NCBI RefSeq assembly: GCF_000805385.1
Contig: NZ_JTJW01000005.1
Span: 1-64,000 of the forward strand
Length of the DNA: 64,000 bases
Source: Mycolicibacterium setense
GTDB taxonomy: Bacteria; Actinomycetota; Actinomycetes; Mycobacteriales; Mycobacteriaceae
Direction of reading: 5' to 3'
Part shown: piece by piece, positions 56,110-64,000 of the stretch
How the letters are laid out: each line of letters starts with the position of its first letter
How positions within the stretch are numbered: position 1 is the first letter of the stretch
The notes under the pieces: generated by a model
Databases searched by the model: none
What the model saw: the letters and a program-made list of their open reading frames with translations, nothing else
What the model was told of the DNA's origin: nothing
Translations under genes and position numbers: made by a program

Positions 56110-57161
56110 AGTACCGCGGTGCAATGATCGGCCTTTCGCTGTTCATGGTGGTCGCGCTGGGGCTGACCTGGCTGGTCTACGTCACGCTGCGCCGTGACGT
56201 GGCCGGCAAGACCGTGCCGTACGCCGCCTTGTTCTCCGACGTGTTCGGCTTGCGTGAGGGCGACGATGTCCGGATGGCCGGGGTCCGGGTCGGGCGCGTC
56301 GAGAAGATCGAGCTGCAGGGTGCGCTGGCCAAGGTGTCGTTCGTGGTGCAGGACAACCAGCCCATGTACGGCCGGACTTCCGCCTCGGTGACCTACCAGA
56401 ACATCGTCGGGCAGCGGTATCTCGGGCTGTCGCTGGGCAAGATCGGTGACCCGGGCCGACTTCCGGCCGGCAGCGTCATCCCGGTCGAGCAGACCGATCC
56501 GTCGTTCGATGTCGGCACCCTGCTCAACGGCTACGAACCACTGTTCAGCGTGCTCAATCCCCGTGATGCCGACAACCTCACCAAAGGTGTGATCGCCTCG
56601 CTGCAGGGCGACGACGCCTCGATCGTCGCGCTCGTCGACCAGACCGCGCAGCTGACCGATTCCTTCGCAGGCCGGGATCAGGAACTCGGTGAGGTGATCA
56701 ACAATCTGAACGCGGTGGCCAAGAATCTGGCCCAGCACAATGACAGTCTCGACCAGGTGATCACCCAAACCCGGGGCATGGTCTCCACATTCGATGCCCG
56801 GCGGCCCGAGATGGTGGACTCACTGGGCTCGATCTCCAAGGTGGTTCAACAGCTGTCGACCATCAGCGATGAGGTGTACCCGCCGCTGAACGAGCTCGTG
56901 ACGCGCGAGCCCGGCTTCGTCTCGCACATGGTGGGCATCGAACCGCAGCTGGCGTTCACCGGCGCCAACCTGCCTTTGCTGCTCAAGGGCTTCGCGCGGA
57001 TGACCAACGAGGGCGCCTACGCCACCACGTATGCGTGCGACCTGAATGCGACGGGGTTCTTCCCCGGCCTCAACGACGTCGCGCCGATCATCGTCGACGC
57101 GGCCACCCCGGGGAACAAGGCGCAGTACACCCCCAAGTGCAGGAATATGGCCAATGGTTGA
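56106..57161 (+). CDS. mceB: MCE family protein MceB (locus II)
   Basis: A 351-residue MCE protein. The N-terminal membrane segment (about residues 6-28) precedes VPYAALFSDVFGLREGDDVR, MAGVRVGRVEKIEL and VTYQNIVGQRYLGLSLG of the MCE domain. A helical region with SFAGRDQELGEVINNLNAVA follows, and the tail includes YACDLNATGFFPG. ATG 56106 overlaps the mceA stop. The open frame upstream is antiphase to mceA and is a shadow. Confidence 0.92.
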   Translation: MKYRGAMIGLSLFMVVALGLTWLVYVTLRRDVAGKTVPYAALFSDVFGLREGDDVRMAGVRVGRVEKIELQGALAKVSFVVQDNQPMYGRTSASVTYQNIVGQRYLGLSLGKIGDPGRLPAGSVIPVEQTDPSFDVGTLLNGYEPLFSVLNPRDADNLTKGVIASLQGDDASIVALVDQTAQLTDSFAGRDQELGEVINNLNAVAKNLAQHNDSLDQVITQTRGMVSTFDARRPEMVDSLGSISKVVQQLSTISDEVYPPLNELVTREPGFVSHMVGIEPQLAFTGANLPLLLKGFARMTNEGAYATTYACDLNATGFFPGLNDVAPIIVDAATPGNKAQYTPKCRNMANG

Positions 57162-58227
57162 GCAAGCGAAGGAATCCGGCGCACCGATGGCGCCGAAGAA
57201 GCCGAAGAGGCGTCGGCGTCCGCTGGAGAGCTACAACCGGACCTGGCTCGGGATCATGGCGATCGCCGTGGTGAGCGTGCTCATCGGGGCGATGCTGATC
57301 GTCAGGGTGGCCGATGTCGGCTACCGGCAGTACACGGCGCTGTTCCAGCAGGCCGCCGCGCTCAAGGCGGGTAACCCGATCACGGTTGCCGGTATGCCCG
57401 TCGGCGAGGTCAAGAGCATGAAGCTGGCCGGTGACCATGTCGAGGCCAAACTCAAGGTACGCAACGATGTTCCGCTCGGAAAGGACTCCCGGGCCATCAT
57501 CAAGATCACCACGATCTTGGGATCGCGCTACCTGGCCCTGCAGCCCGCGGGCTCGGGTTCCTTGCCGGACAACACCTTTGCACTCACCAACACCGAGGTG
57601 CCCTACGACCTGCAGGAGGCGCTCGGTGACGTCACCACCACGTTCGAGCAGGTCGACTCCGACAAGTTCGCCCAGACGCTGAGCATCCTCGGCAAGCAGT
57701 TGGAGGGCCTGCCTGCAGTGGTACCGAGGGCCCTGCAGAACACCCACACATTGGCGACCATCATCGCCGACCGGCGCGACCAGCTGGGCACCCTGCTCGA
57801 AACCACCGATGTGGTCGGCAACACGCTGCGTCGCCAGCAGGCCACGATCGGCAACCTGGTCAACCAGGGCAACGACCTGGTCGGTGAATTCATCATGCGC
57901 CGGGCGTCATTTCAGGCCATGCTGGCGGCTCTGACCAATCTGGTCCAGACCCTCACCGGCATCGTGGTCGACGACCGGCCTCAGCTCGAACAGCTGCTCG
58001 TCAACCTCCGCGACCTGTCCAACATGCTGGGCCAGCATGACGATCTGCTCCGCAGCACGCTGCAGTCGGGTCCGGTGGCCCTGCGGGGGCTCGCCAACGC
58101 CACCGGCAACGGCAACGCAGGGGAGATGCACGTCGGCAATGGGCTGCTGATCGATTCGTGGATGTGTGCGATCAGCGGCCGAGCCAAGCAGTTCAGCATG
58201 ATCCAGTACTACAAGGACTGCCAATGA
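57154..58227 (+). CDS. mceC: MCE family protein MceC (locus II)
   Basis: A 357-residue MCE protein. A basic cytoplasmic head (PKKPKRRRRPLESYNRTW) precedes a membrane segment (about residues 30-52). The MCE domain contains ALFQQAAALKAGNPITVAGM and ITTILGSRYLALQPAG. The tail is WMCAISGRAKQFSMIQYYKD. The start ATG 57154 overlaps mceB by eight bases; ATG 57187 (MAPKKPKRR) is an alternative. Confidence 0.9.
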   Translation: MVEQAKESGAPMAPKKPKRRRRPLESYNRTWLGIMAIAVVSVLIGAMLIVRVADVGYRQYTALFQQAAALKAGNPITVAGMPVGEVKSMKLAGDHVEAKLKVRNDVPLGKDSRAIIKITTILGSRYLALQPAGSGSLPDNTFALTNTEVPYDLQEALGDVTTTFEQVDSDKFAQTLSILGKQLEGLPAVVPRALQNTHTLATIIADRRDQLGTLLETTDVVGNTLRRQQATIGNLVNQGNDLVGEFIMRRASFQAMLAALTNLVQTLTGIVVDDRPQLEQLLVNLRDLSNMLGQHDDLLRSTLQSGPVALRGLANATGNGNAGEMHVGNGLLIDSWMCAISGRAKQFSMIQYYKDCQ

Positions 58228-59342
58228 GCATCATCCGTAGCAAGCTGCTGGCCCTGTGCGTCGCCGGTGCGGTACTGGTCGCCGCGGTGGCCGGGGCCGG
58301 CTGGTGGTTTCTGAAGGACCGGACCAACTCCATCACGGTGACAGCCCAATTCGACAATGCGGCAGGGCTTTACGAGGGCAACACGGTCGCCGTCCTGGGT
58401 ATGCAGGTGGGCAGCGTCACCAAGATCACGCCAAGGGGCAACTACGTCGAGGTTGAGTTCACGGTGGACAAGGATGTCTCGGTGCCCGCCGACGCGCAGG
58501 CGGTCACCATCTCCAACTCGATCCTCACCGACCGCCAGATCGAGCTCACGCCGGCGTATCGCGGTGGTCCGACGCTGCAGAATCACGACACCATCGGGCT
58601 GAACCGCACCAAGACCCCGGTCGAGTTCGCCCGGGTGCTCGACGTTTTGGACAAGTTGTCCTCTTCGTTGAAGGGCGACGGCAAGGGCAACGGACCGCTC
58701 GCCGACGTGGTGAACGCCAGTGCGGCGATCGCCGACGGCAACGGTCAGCAGATGAAGGACGCCCTCGGCGAATTGTCGGACGCGTTGCGGCTCAGTTCCG
58801 ATCGCGGAGCCCTCACCCGCGATCAGCTGACCACGATCGTGCGCAACCTGAGCTCACTGTTCGAGGCCGCGTCGCGCAACGACGCCACGCTGCGGGAGTT
58901 CGGTTCGGCAGTGCGTCAGCTCAGCCAGATCCTGGCCGACGAGAACTTCGGCAGCGGAACCACCGGCAAGAAGATCAACCAGGTGATCACCCAAGTCGGC
59001 GAGGTGTTGCAGACGCATCGCGAAGAGGTGAAACAGATTGTCCTCAACGGCAATACGGCGCTGACCACGACGGTGGACCAACGGCGGGAGCTGGCCGAGT
59101 TTCTCGATCTGGCCCCGATGACGCTGGACAACATCTACAACATCATCGACCAGAAGAACGGCGCGGCGCGGGCCCATGTCCTGGTGGACAAGGTGCTGTT
59201 CGATTCCCAGACCGTCAAAGAGGTGTGCAACATGATGGGGCTTCGGCAGTTGGGGTGCAGCACCGGCACGGTGCAGGACTTCGGTCCCGACTTCGGGCTC
59301 TCCTACATGCTCGACGGCATGGCGCAGATGGGACAGCGATGA
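58224..59342 (+). CDS. mceD: MCE family protein MceD (locus II)
   Basis: A 372-residue MCE protein. The membrane segment is about residues 8-30. The MCE domain contains VTAQFDNAAGLYEGNTVAVL, GMQVGSVTKITP and NSILTDRQIELTPAY. The late segment EVCNMMGLRQLGCSTG gives a cysteine pair as in MceD proteins. ATGA overlaps occur with both mceC and mceE. Confidence 0.92.
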   Translation: MSIIRSKLLALCVAGAVLVAAVAGAGWWFLKDRTNSITVTAQFDNAAGLYEGNTVAVLGMQVGSVTKITPRGNYVEVEFTVDKDVSVPADAQAVTISNSILTDRQIELTPAYRGGPTLQNHDTIGLNRTKTPVEFARVLDVLDKLSSSLKGDGKGNGPLADVVNASAAIADGNGQQMKDALGELSDALRLSSDRGALTRDQLTTIVRNLSSLFEAASRNDATLREFGSAVRQLSQILADENFGSGTTGKKINQVITQVGEVLQTHREEVKQIVLNGNTALTTTVDQRRELAEFLDLAPMTLDNIYNIIDQKNGAARAHVLVDKVLFDSQTVKEVCNMMGLRQLGCSTGTVQDFGPDFGLSYMLDGMAQMGQR

Positions 59343-60634
59343 CCGGGTCGCCGATGAACAAGCAACTGCGGAAATGCGTGCTGCCCCTGGTGATGACGGC
59401 ATGCCTGACCATTTCTGGGTGTGCCTCCGAAGGCCTGGCCAGCCTGCCGTTGCCGGCTCCCGGGGTCGGCTCGGGAGGCTACAAACTGACCGCGGTGTTC
59501 TCCAACGCGTTGAACCTGCCTGCCAACGCCAAGGTGAAGTTGGCGGGCGCTGACGTGGGTGAACTGGATTCGATGGTGGCCAGTAACTACACCGCCGTGA
59601 CCACCCTGCGCATCATGGACGGTGTCCGGTTGCCTCGCGGCACCACCGCCGAATTGCGTTCGGCCACACCGCTCGGCGATGTGTTCGTCTCGGTCAGGCC
59701 GCCGAGCCCGGTCGACCCGAATGCCCCGCTGCTCAAGGACGGCGACACCATCGGGCTGGATTCGACGCGCGCCGCCGCGACCGTGGAATCGCTTCTGGGC
59801 TCAGCGGCGATCCTCGTGAACGGTGGCGCGGTGCGCAACTTCACCAACATCATCAACGGTTTGGGCAAGGCCACCGGTGACCAGGGTCAGGCTTTCGGCA
59901 ATCTGATCGCCAAGACCAACCACACGCTGGGCACCCTGAACGCGCGCTCCGACCAGCTTTCGACGGCGATGACCGAGACATCGCGGCTGTTGCAGCAGAT
60001 CGAAGACAAGAACCAGACCGTCAGCGAGTTGATGGACGCGGCCGGGCCGGCCACCGACACCCTGGCCGAGCACACCACCCAGATCGCGGATCTGATCACC
60101 CAGATCGGCGACACCTCCGCACAGTTGCGCAAGTTCCCGTCGGTCGCGGGCACCGACTCCAGCGGACGTAGCGTGATCGCCGATGCCAACAGGGTGGCGG
60201 GAGCCTGGAACGACGTGGCGCTGGCTCCGGATGCCTCGCTCTACGCGCTCAACCGGCTGATGCCGCCATTGGTGAAAGCGACTTCCGGCAGCGGTCTTTC
60301 GGTGCGCGCCAGCATCGACCGGCTGATTCTCGGATCGATCCCCGATATCGGGTTCGCCGGTGACCCGGGCTTGCATGGCCCCAAGCGCTACAACTGGCAC
60401 CAACTGGTCGGCTCGTTGCAATACACGTTGTTGCGGTTGCAGGAGCGGGTTGTCGGCCGCGGCCCGTCGGTGCCGCAGATGCCGGTGATCCCCAGTCCGA
60501 CCGAGCCCGGTGAGATCATTCCGGCTCCCGAGGCTCCTCCGGAGCCCCCGCCGGCCGGTCCCGCCGAGGTACCGCCACCGGCCGGTGCCGCCGAGGTGCC
60601 GCCACCGGCAGCACCGGCGGAGGTGCCGCGATGA
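59339..60634 (+). CDS. mceE: MCE family lipoprotein MceE (locus II)
   Basis: A 431-residue MCE lipoprotein (LprK type). The signal ends in lipobox TISGC (Cys about 28), followed by the hallmark SLPLPAPG. The MCE domain contains LTAVFSNALNLPANAKVKLA, GADVGELDSMV and LGDVFVSVRPPSP. The C-terminal 45 residues are proline-rich with an imperfect PPPAGAAEV repeat. ATGA overlaps on both sides. Confidence 0.93.
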   Translation: MTGSPMNKQLRKCVLPLVMTACLTISGCASEGLASLPLPAPGVGSGGYKLTAVFSNALNLPANAKVKLAGADVGELDSMVASNYTAVTTLRIMDGVRLPRGTTAELRSATPLGDVFVSVRPPSPVDPNAPLLKDGDTIGLDSTRAAATVESLLGSAAILVNGGAVRNFTNIINGLGKATGDQGQAFGNLIAKTNHTLGTLNARSDQLSTAMTETSRLLQQIEDKNQTVSELMDAAGPATDTLAEHTTQIADLITQIGDTSAQLRKFPSVAGTDSSGRSVIADANRVAGAWNDVALAPDASLYALNRLMPPLVKATSGSGLSVRASIDRLILGSIPDIGFAGDPGLHGPKRYNWHQLVGSLQYTLLRLQERVVGRGPSVPQMPVIPSPTEPGEIIPAPEAPPEPPPAGPAEVPPPAGAAEVPPPAAPAEVPR

Positions 60635-61881
60635 TCAACGCACTCGCAGACTTCGTCGTCGGCGTGATCCGGGCCGGTTACCGGCGCCGGGCCTGGCTTT
60701 CGGCCGGCGCGCTGGTGATGACCCTGGTGGTGGCCGGCGCCTACTTGATGATTGGGGCACTGCGGGTCACGCCGTTCGATTCCAGCTACCGGATCACCAT
60801 CGAACTGCCGGAATCGGCAGGCCTGCTGCCGAATCAGGACGTCACGTTGCGCGGCGTGCGGGTGGGTCGAGTGGAGCGGCTCGACATCACATCCACCGGC
60901 GTCCGCGCTGTCGTCAACGTGAATTCGGCGGTCTCCATCCCGAAGTCGAGCGATGTGCGGGTGTCTGGGCTGTCCCCGGCAGGCGAGCAGTACATCGATT
61001 TCGCCGCGAACTCGGCCGAGGGGCCGTTTCTCACCGACGGCAGCGTGATCGGCCTGGGCAAGGCGACGGTGCCGGTCAGCCTGGCCCAATTGCTCGCCGA
61101 TGCCGACGGTGCGCTGGCCCAGGTCGACGTCGACAAGCTCGAGGTGATCCGCAGGGAACTGAGCATGTCGCAGGCGGGTCCGCGCAAGCTGGCCGACGTC
61201 ATCGACGGCGGTACATTCCTGCTGTCGACACTGGATTCGGTGCTGCCCGAGACGGTGAGCGTGCTGCGCAACAGCCGCGTGGTGTTCAACCTGCTGTCGG
61301 AGAAGAACGCCGGTGTCGCCGTGGCGTCGGACAATCTGAGCTCGACCTTCGACGGCGTGAACCAGATGCGTGAGGGGTTCCGTCGCCTCACGAATCAGAC
61401 GCCGGGAGCGCTGAACTCGGTCGACAACCTGTTCGCCGACAACTCTGACACCATGGTGCAGCTGCTCGGAAGTCTGGCCAGCACTTCGCAATTGCTCTAT
61501 CTGCGGGTGCCGGCACTGAATGCGCTGTTCCCGAACTACCGCACCTCGGTGCTCGACGCGCTGGGCAGTGTCATGCACGACAACGGGTTGTGGGCAACCG
61601 CGGACATCTACCCGCGCTACACCTGCGACTACGGGACACCGCGCCGGCCACCGGCAGCCGCCGACTATCCCGAGCCCTACATGTACACCTATTGTCGGGA
61701 CGACCACCCGGGCGTCCTGGTCCGTGGCGCCAAGAACGCGCCGCGGCCGGCAGGTGACGATACCGCGGGCCCGCCGCCCGGGGCCGATCTCGGGCGCACC
61801 ACCGACCCGACACCCCGGGGGCGCTACACGATTCCCACGCCCTACGGCGGTCCGACCCTGCCGATCGAACCGCCCCGCTGA
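60631..61881 (+). CDS. mceF: MCE family protein MceF (locus II)
   Basis: A 416-residue MCE protein, last of the six. The membrane segment is about residues 24-46. The MCE domain contains YRITIELPESAGLLPNQDVT, LRGVRVGRVERLDI and SGLSPAGEQYIDFA. A helical part (about 150-290) leads to a tail with YPRYTCDYGTP and YMYTYCRDDHPG. The Mas gene follows after 24 bases. Confidence 0.93.
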   Translation: MINALADFVVGVIRAGYRRRAWLSAGALVMTLVVAGAYLMIGALRVTPFDSSYRITIELPESAGLLPNQDVTLRGVRVGRVERLDITSTGVRAVVNVNSAVSIPKSSDVRVSGLSPAGEQYIDFAANSAEGPFLTDGSVIGLGKATVPVSLAQLLADADGALAQVDVDKLEVIRRELSMSQAGPRKLADVIDGGTFLLSTLDSVLPETVSVLRNSRVVFNLLSEKNAGVAVASDNLSSTFDGVNQMREGFRRLTNQTPGALNSVDNLFADNSDTMVQLLGSLASTSQLLYLRVPALNALFPNYRTSVLDALGSVMHDNGLWATADIYPRYTCDYGTPRRPPAAADYPEPYMYTYCRDDHPGVLVRGAKNAPRPAGDDTAGPPPGADLGRTTDPTPRGRYTIPTPYGGPTLPIEPPR

Positions 61882-61905
61882 CCCACCCAACCTCACCCGA
61901 AGGAG

Positions 61906-62619
61906 ATGACGGTGACTGTGACGACCGAGAAGAAGACCGACGACGTGACCGCGACCGTCGATGACGCGATCGGTATCGAAGAGACGGCCGACGAGGTCGC
62001 CGAGCCCGACGCCGACGACGCAGTCGCGTCAAAGTCCGAAGCGCCCGACGCCAACGATGAGGCGAACGACGCCGAGGCCGAATCCGAGTCCGACGTCAAA
62101 GAGCCGGCCGCTGATCCCGAAGCGGAGACCGAGAAGCCGGGCTGGCGGCGCCGCGTGCTCGTCGGCGCCGTGATCGCGGTATTCCTTGCCGCTCTGGGCG
62201 CTTCGGGCTTCCTTGGGTGGCAGACGTGGCAGGCGAAGCAGGTGGCGCAGGCCGGAAAGCAGGCCCAGGACACCGCCGTGGCCTACGCCCAGATCTTGAC
62301 GAGCATCGATTCCGCCAAGGTCGACGAGAACTTCAATCAGGTGCTGGCCGGTGCCACCGGCGAGTTCAAGGACATGTACTCGCAGTCCAGCATGCAGCTG
62401 CGCCAGCTGCTCATCGACAACAAGGCCTCGGCGCACGGCGTGGTGGTGGAGTCCGCCGTGCAGTCGGCGAGCAAGGACAAGGTCGTGGTGTTGTTGTTCG
62501 TCGACCAGTCGGTGTCCAACACCACCGTTCCCGATCCGCGGATCGACCGCAGCCGCATCAAGATGACGATGGAGAAGGTCGACGGGCAATGGCGCGCAAG
62601 CAAAGTGGAACTGGCCTGA
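61906..62619 (+). CDS. Mce-associated membrane protein (locus II)
   Basis: A 237-residue Mas-type protein. The first 75 residues are strongly acidic and low-complexity (EPDADDAVASKSEAPDAND). One membrane segment follows (about 82-105, RVLVGAVIAVFLAALGASGFLG), then an NTF2-like domain (VAYAQILTSIDSAKVDENFN, DNKASAHGVVVESAVQSASK, WRASKVELA). AAGGAG precedes ATG 61906. It is the counterpart of the locus I gene at 24681-25286. Confidence 0.9.
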   Translation: MTVTVTTEKKTDDVTATVDDAIGIEETADEVAEPDADDAVASKSEAPDANDEANDAEAESESDVKEPAADPEAETEKPGWRRRVLVGAVIAVFLAALGASGFLGWQTWQAKQVAQAGKQAQDTAVAYAQILTSIDSAKVDENFNQVLAGATGEFKDMYSQSSMQLRQLLIDNKASAHGVVVESAVQSASKDKVVVLLFVDQSVSNTTVPDPRIDRSRIKMTMEKVDGQWRASKVELA

Positions 62620-62627
62620 GCCCGGCC

Positions 62628-63443
62628 ATGACGCGCATCGGCAAGCTGATCGGCGCGGCCGCCCTGGCGGCTGGTTCTGTGGCGGCGGCCATCACGACTG
62701 CTTCGCCCGCCGCGGCGTCGGCGGCATCGTTCTGTGACGAACTGGGCGCCCAATGGGATGGACACTCCTGCCATACGTCGGTGACCTCGGACCGAAAGGC
62801 GGTTCGTGACATCAAGATGGCGCTGCCCGGCGATCTGGTGGAAAACCCCGTCATCCGGCAGTACCTGACCAATCTGATGAACAACTGGCGCAACGCCGCG
62901 CAGAAGATGGCCGCCGACAGCTTCGGGGAGGAGCAGTTCGAGATTTTTCAGCATGGCGACGCGATGACGGCCGTCTTCCATGAGATGTACTCAGGGACGG
63001 TCGGTACCGACGCCCTGTCACACCCGAACGCGCCTATCGTCAGCGACGCCTACCGCACCTTCACGTTCGCCGGTGGGCGGCAGTTGCAGCTGGCCGACCT
63101 GTTCAAACCGGGTGTCGATCACCGGACCGAGATCCCGCGTCTGGGTGAGCCGTTCATCGTCGCCGCGCTCGATGCCGCGCCGCCGCCACACCAGCCTGGC
63201 ACCTATCCGTTCACCCCGGACCGCTGGACCCCGGACAACGTGTACTCGGGCGGGTACAAGGCCTGGGCGCTGACTCCGGATGAGCTGATCCTCTACATGC
63301 CGGACTACCCGGTAGGTCGCGACAGCCCGATCGATTTCACCCCGGCCAGAATGCAGTGGGCGATGGACGGCGGCACTGTGCAGGCGCGCATTCCGCTCTC
63401 GGCGCTGGCCCCTGTGCTGCAGCCGCAGTTCGGCGGTGCCTGA
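62628..63443 (+). CDS. Secreted DUF3298/RsiV-domain protein (MPT64-like layout)
   Basis: A 271-residue exported protein. It has a signal peptide (about residues 1-34, ending SPAAASA) and then two cysteines early in the mature part (FCDELG, HSCHTS). The domain at about 90-265 has YRTFTFAGGRQLQLADLFKPG and ALTPDELILYMPDYPVGR, the DUF3298/RsiV pattern found in MPT64-type secreted proteins. No enzyme function is known. ATG 62628 is preferred because it begins a standard signal peptide; ATG 62589 would add 13 residues and overlap the Mas gene. Probably the last gene of mce locus II. Confidence 0.8.
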   Translation: MTRIGKLIGAAALAAGSVAAAITTASPAAASAASFCDELGAQWDGHSCHTSVTSDRKAVRDIKMALPGDLVENPVIRQYLTNLMNNWRNAAQKMAADSFGEEQFEIFQHGDAMTAVFHEMYSGTVGTDALSHPNAPIVSDAYRTFTFAGGRQLQLADLFKPGVDHRTEIPRLGEPFIVAALDAAPPPHQPGTYPFTPDRWTPDNVYSGGYKAWALTPDELILYMPDYPVGRDSPIDFTPARMQWAMDGGTVQARIPLSALAPVLQPQFGGA

Positions 63444-63553
63444 GCCCGGCAGCGATCCTTTCGATTCTTCACGAGGCTAAAGGGTTACCGGGCTGCCGTT
63501 TGTTGCCACCATGAGCCGCACCGATCAGTGCGACTTCATGGGGGACAACGGCC

Positions 63554-64000
63554 ATGCGCCTATTCAGTTCAGTGCTCGCGATGCTCAGTGCACTCGTGCT
63601 GGTACTGACCGCGTGTGGTTCTTCGGAGAACGCGGCGCATACGGAAGACGGCAAGACCGTGGTGCGCTACCAGGGCTGGGCCGGCGAGGTCCGATTCCAG
63701 GAACTGGCCGAGGACCTCGGCTACTACCAGAAGATCAAGCTGGACTGGGTGGGCAACACCACCAGCGGGCCGCAGGACATCCAGTCGGTGGCCACCGGCG
63801 ATATCGAGGTGGGCGAGGCGTTCAACGGCGCCGTGGTCAAGCTCAACGCCGCCGGTGCGCCGATCACGTCCGTGCTCAGTTCCTACGGTGCCGATGAGGG
63901 CGAGTACACCGGCTACTTCGTGCTGGACAACAGCCCCGTCCACTCGGCTCGCGACCTGATCGGCAAGAAGGTCGGGATGAACACCCTTGGCGCCCACCAC
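63554..64000 (+). CDS. ABC transporter solute-binding lipoprotein (partial, cut by window end)
   Basis: The first 149 residues of an open frame that runs off the window. The lipoprotein signal is MRLFSSVLAMLSALVLVLTA with lipobox LTAC and GSSENA after it. The mature part resembles the SsuA/TauA/NMT1 class of solute-binding proteins for sulfonates, nitrate or thiamine precursors: VRYQGWAGEVRFQELAEDLG, SGPQDIQSVATGDIEVGEAF, ARDLIGKKVGMNTLGAHH. The permease and ATPase genes are expected just downstream. It is separated from mce locus II by 110 bases and is probably an independent transcript. Confidence 0.85.
   Translation, partial: MRLFSSVLAMLSALVLVLTACGSSENAAHTEDGKTVVRYQGWAGEVRFQELAEDLGYYQKIKLDWVGNTTSGPQDIQSVATGDIEVGEAFNGAVVKLNAAGAPITSVLSSYGADEGEYTGYFVLDNSPVHSARDLIGKKVGMNTLGAHH

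Overview
The window is a high-GC actinobacterial chromosome segment, almost certainly from a rapidly growing mycobacterium (Mycolicibacterium type). The evidence is an ordered set of genes matching the M. tuberculosis block Rv0551c to Rv0564c (fadD8, amidohydrolase, menC, bpoC, menD, Rv0556, mgtA, menG, menJ, grcC1, htpX, gpsA), an antigen-85-like mycolyltransferase, two complete mce loci, a TrcR/TrcS pair and an F420-type nitroreductase homologue. No species is assigned. No tRNA, rRNA, CRISPR array, prophage or intact insertion sequence was seen.

Layout. 1-5 kb (mostly minus): a nitroreductase-like gene, a HAD hydrolase, an ECF42-type sigma factor, fadD8 and a YCII/DGPF protein. 5-20 kb: a propeller protein, an amidohydrolase, a second acyl-CoA ligase, a secreted mycolyltransferase, then the menaquinone core (menC, bpoC, menD, Rv0556-like) with a GlxA-type regulator and a DJ-1 protein between menC and bpoC. 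These are followed by a DsbA-like lipoprotein, the mannosyltransferase mgtA, a hydrolase, an SDR enzyme and menG. 21-34 kb: small accessory membrane and orphan genes, then mce locus I on the minus strand (yrbEA to mceF, an Mce-associated protein, an MpaB-type protein). 34-41.5 kb: a TAT-exported FAD oxidoreductase, a COG0523 GTPase, ppnP, a small HTH protein divergent from tspO, then menJ and grcC1 (divergent) and htpX. 41.8-51.2 kb: a SulP-carbonic anhydrase fusion, trcR-trcS, two small secreted proteins, and a permease / zinc dehydrogenase / XRE-cupin module. 51.2-64 kb: gpsA, then mce locus II on the plus strand with two downstream Mce-associated exported proteins, and the start of an ABC-transporter solute-binding lipoprotein cut by the window edge.

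How the genes work together. menC, menD, menG, menJ and grcC1 (with bpoC possibly acting near MenH) cover much of menaquinone synthesis, prenyl tail formation and tail reduction. Relative to M. tuberculosis this block is split between menG and menJ by about 17 kb of accessory DNA that includes mce locus I. Each mce locus should encode an envelope lipid importer: two YrbE permeases, six MCE proteins and accessory Mas proteins. The cytoplasmic ATPase is not in the window.

Most notable regulatory signals. (1) A near-identical 17-bp element, TAAGTGAATGRTTATTC, lies upstream of both mce loci in the same promoter geometry. (2) Three copies of the palindrome CGTCAA-N5-TTGACG are present, two of them between the small HTH gene and tspO. 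(3) Several promoters look leaderless. (4) A 27-bp tandem repeat extends the coding tail of the GlxA-type regulator.
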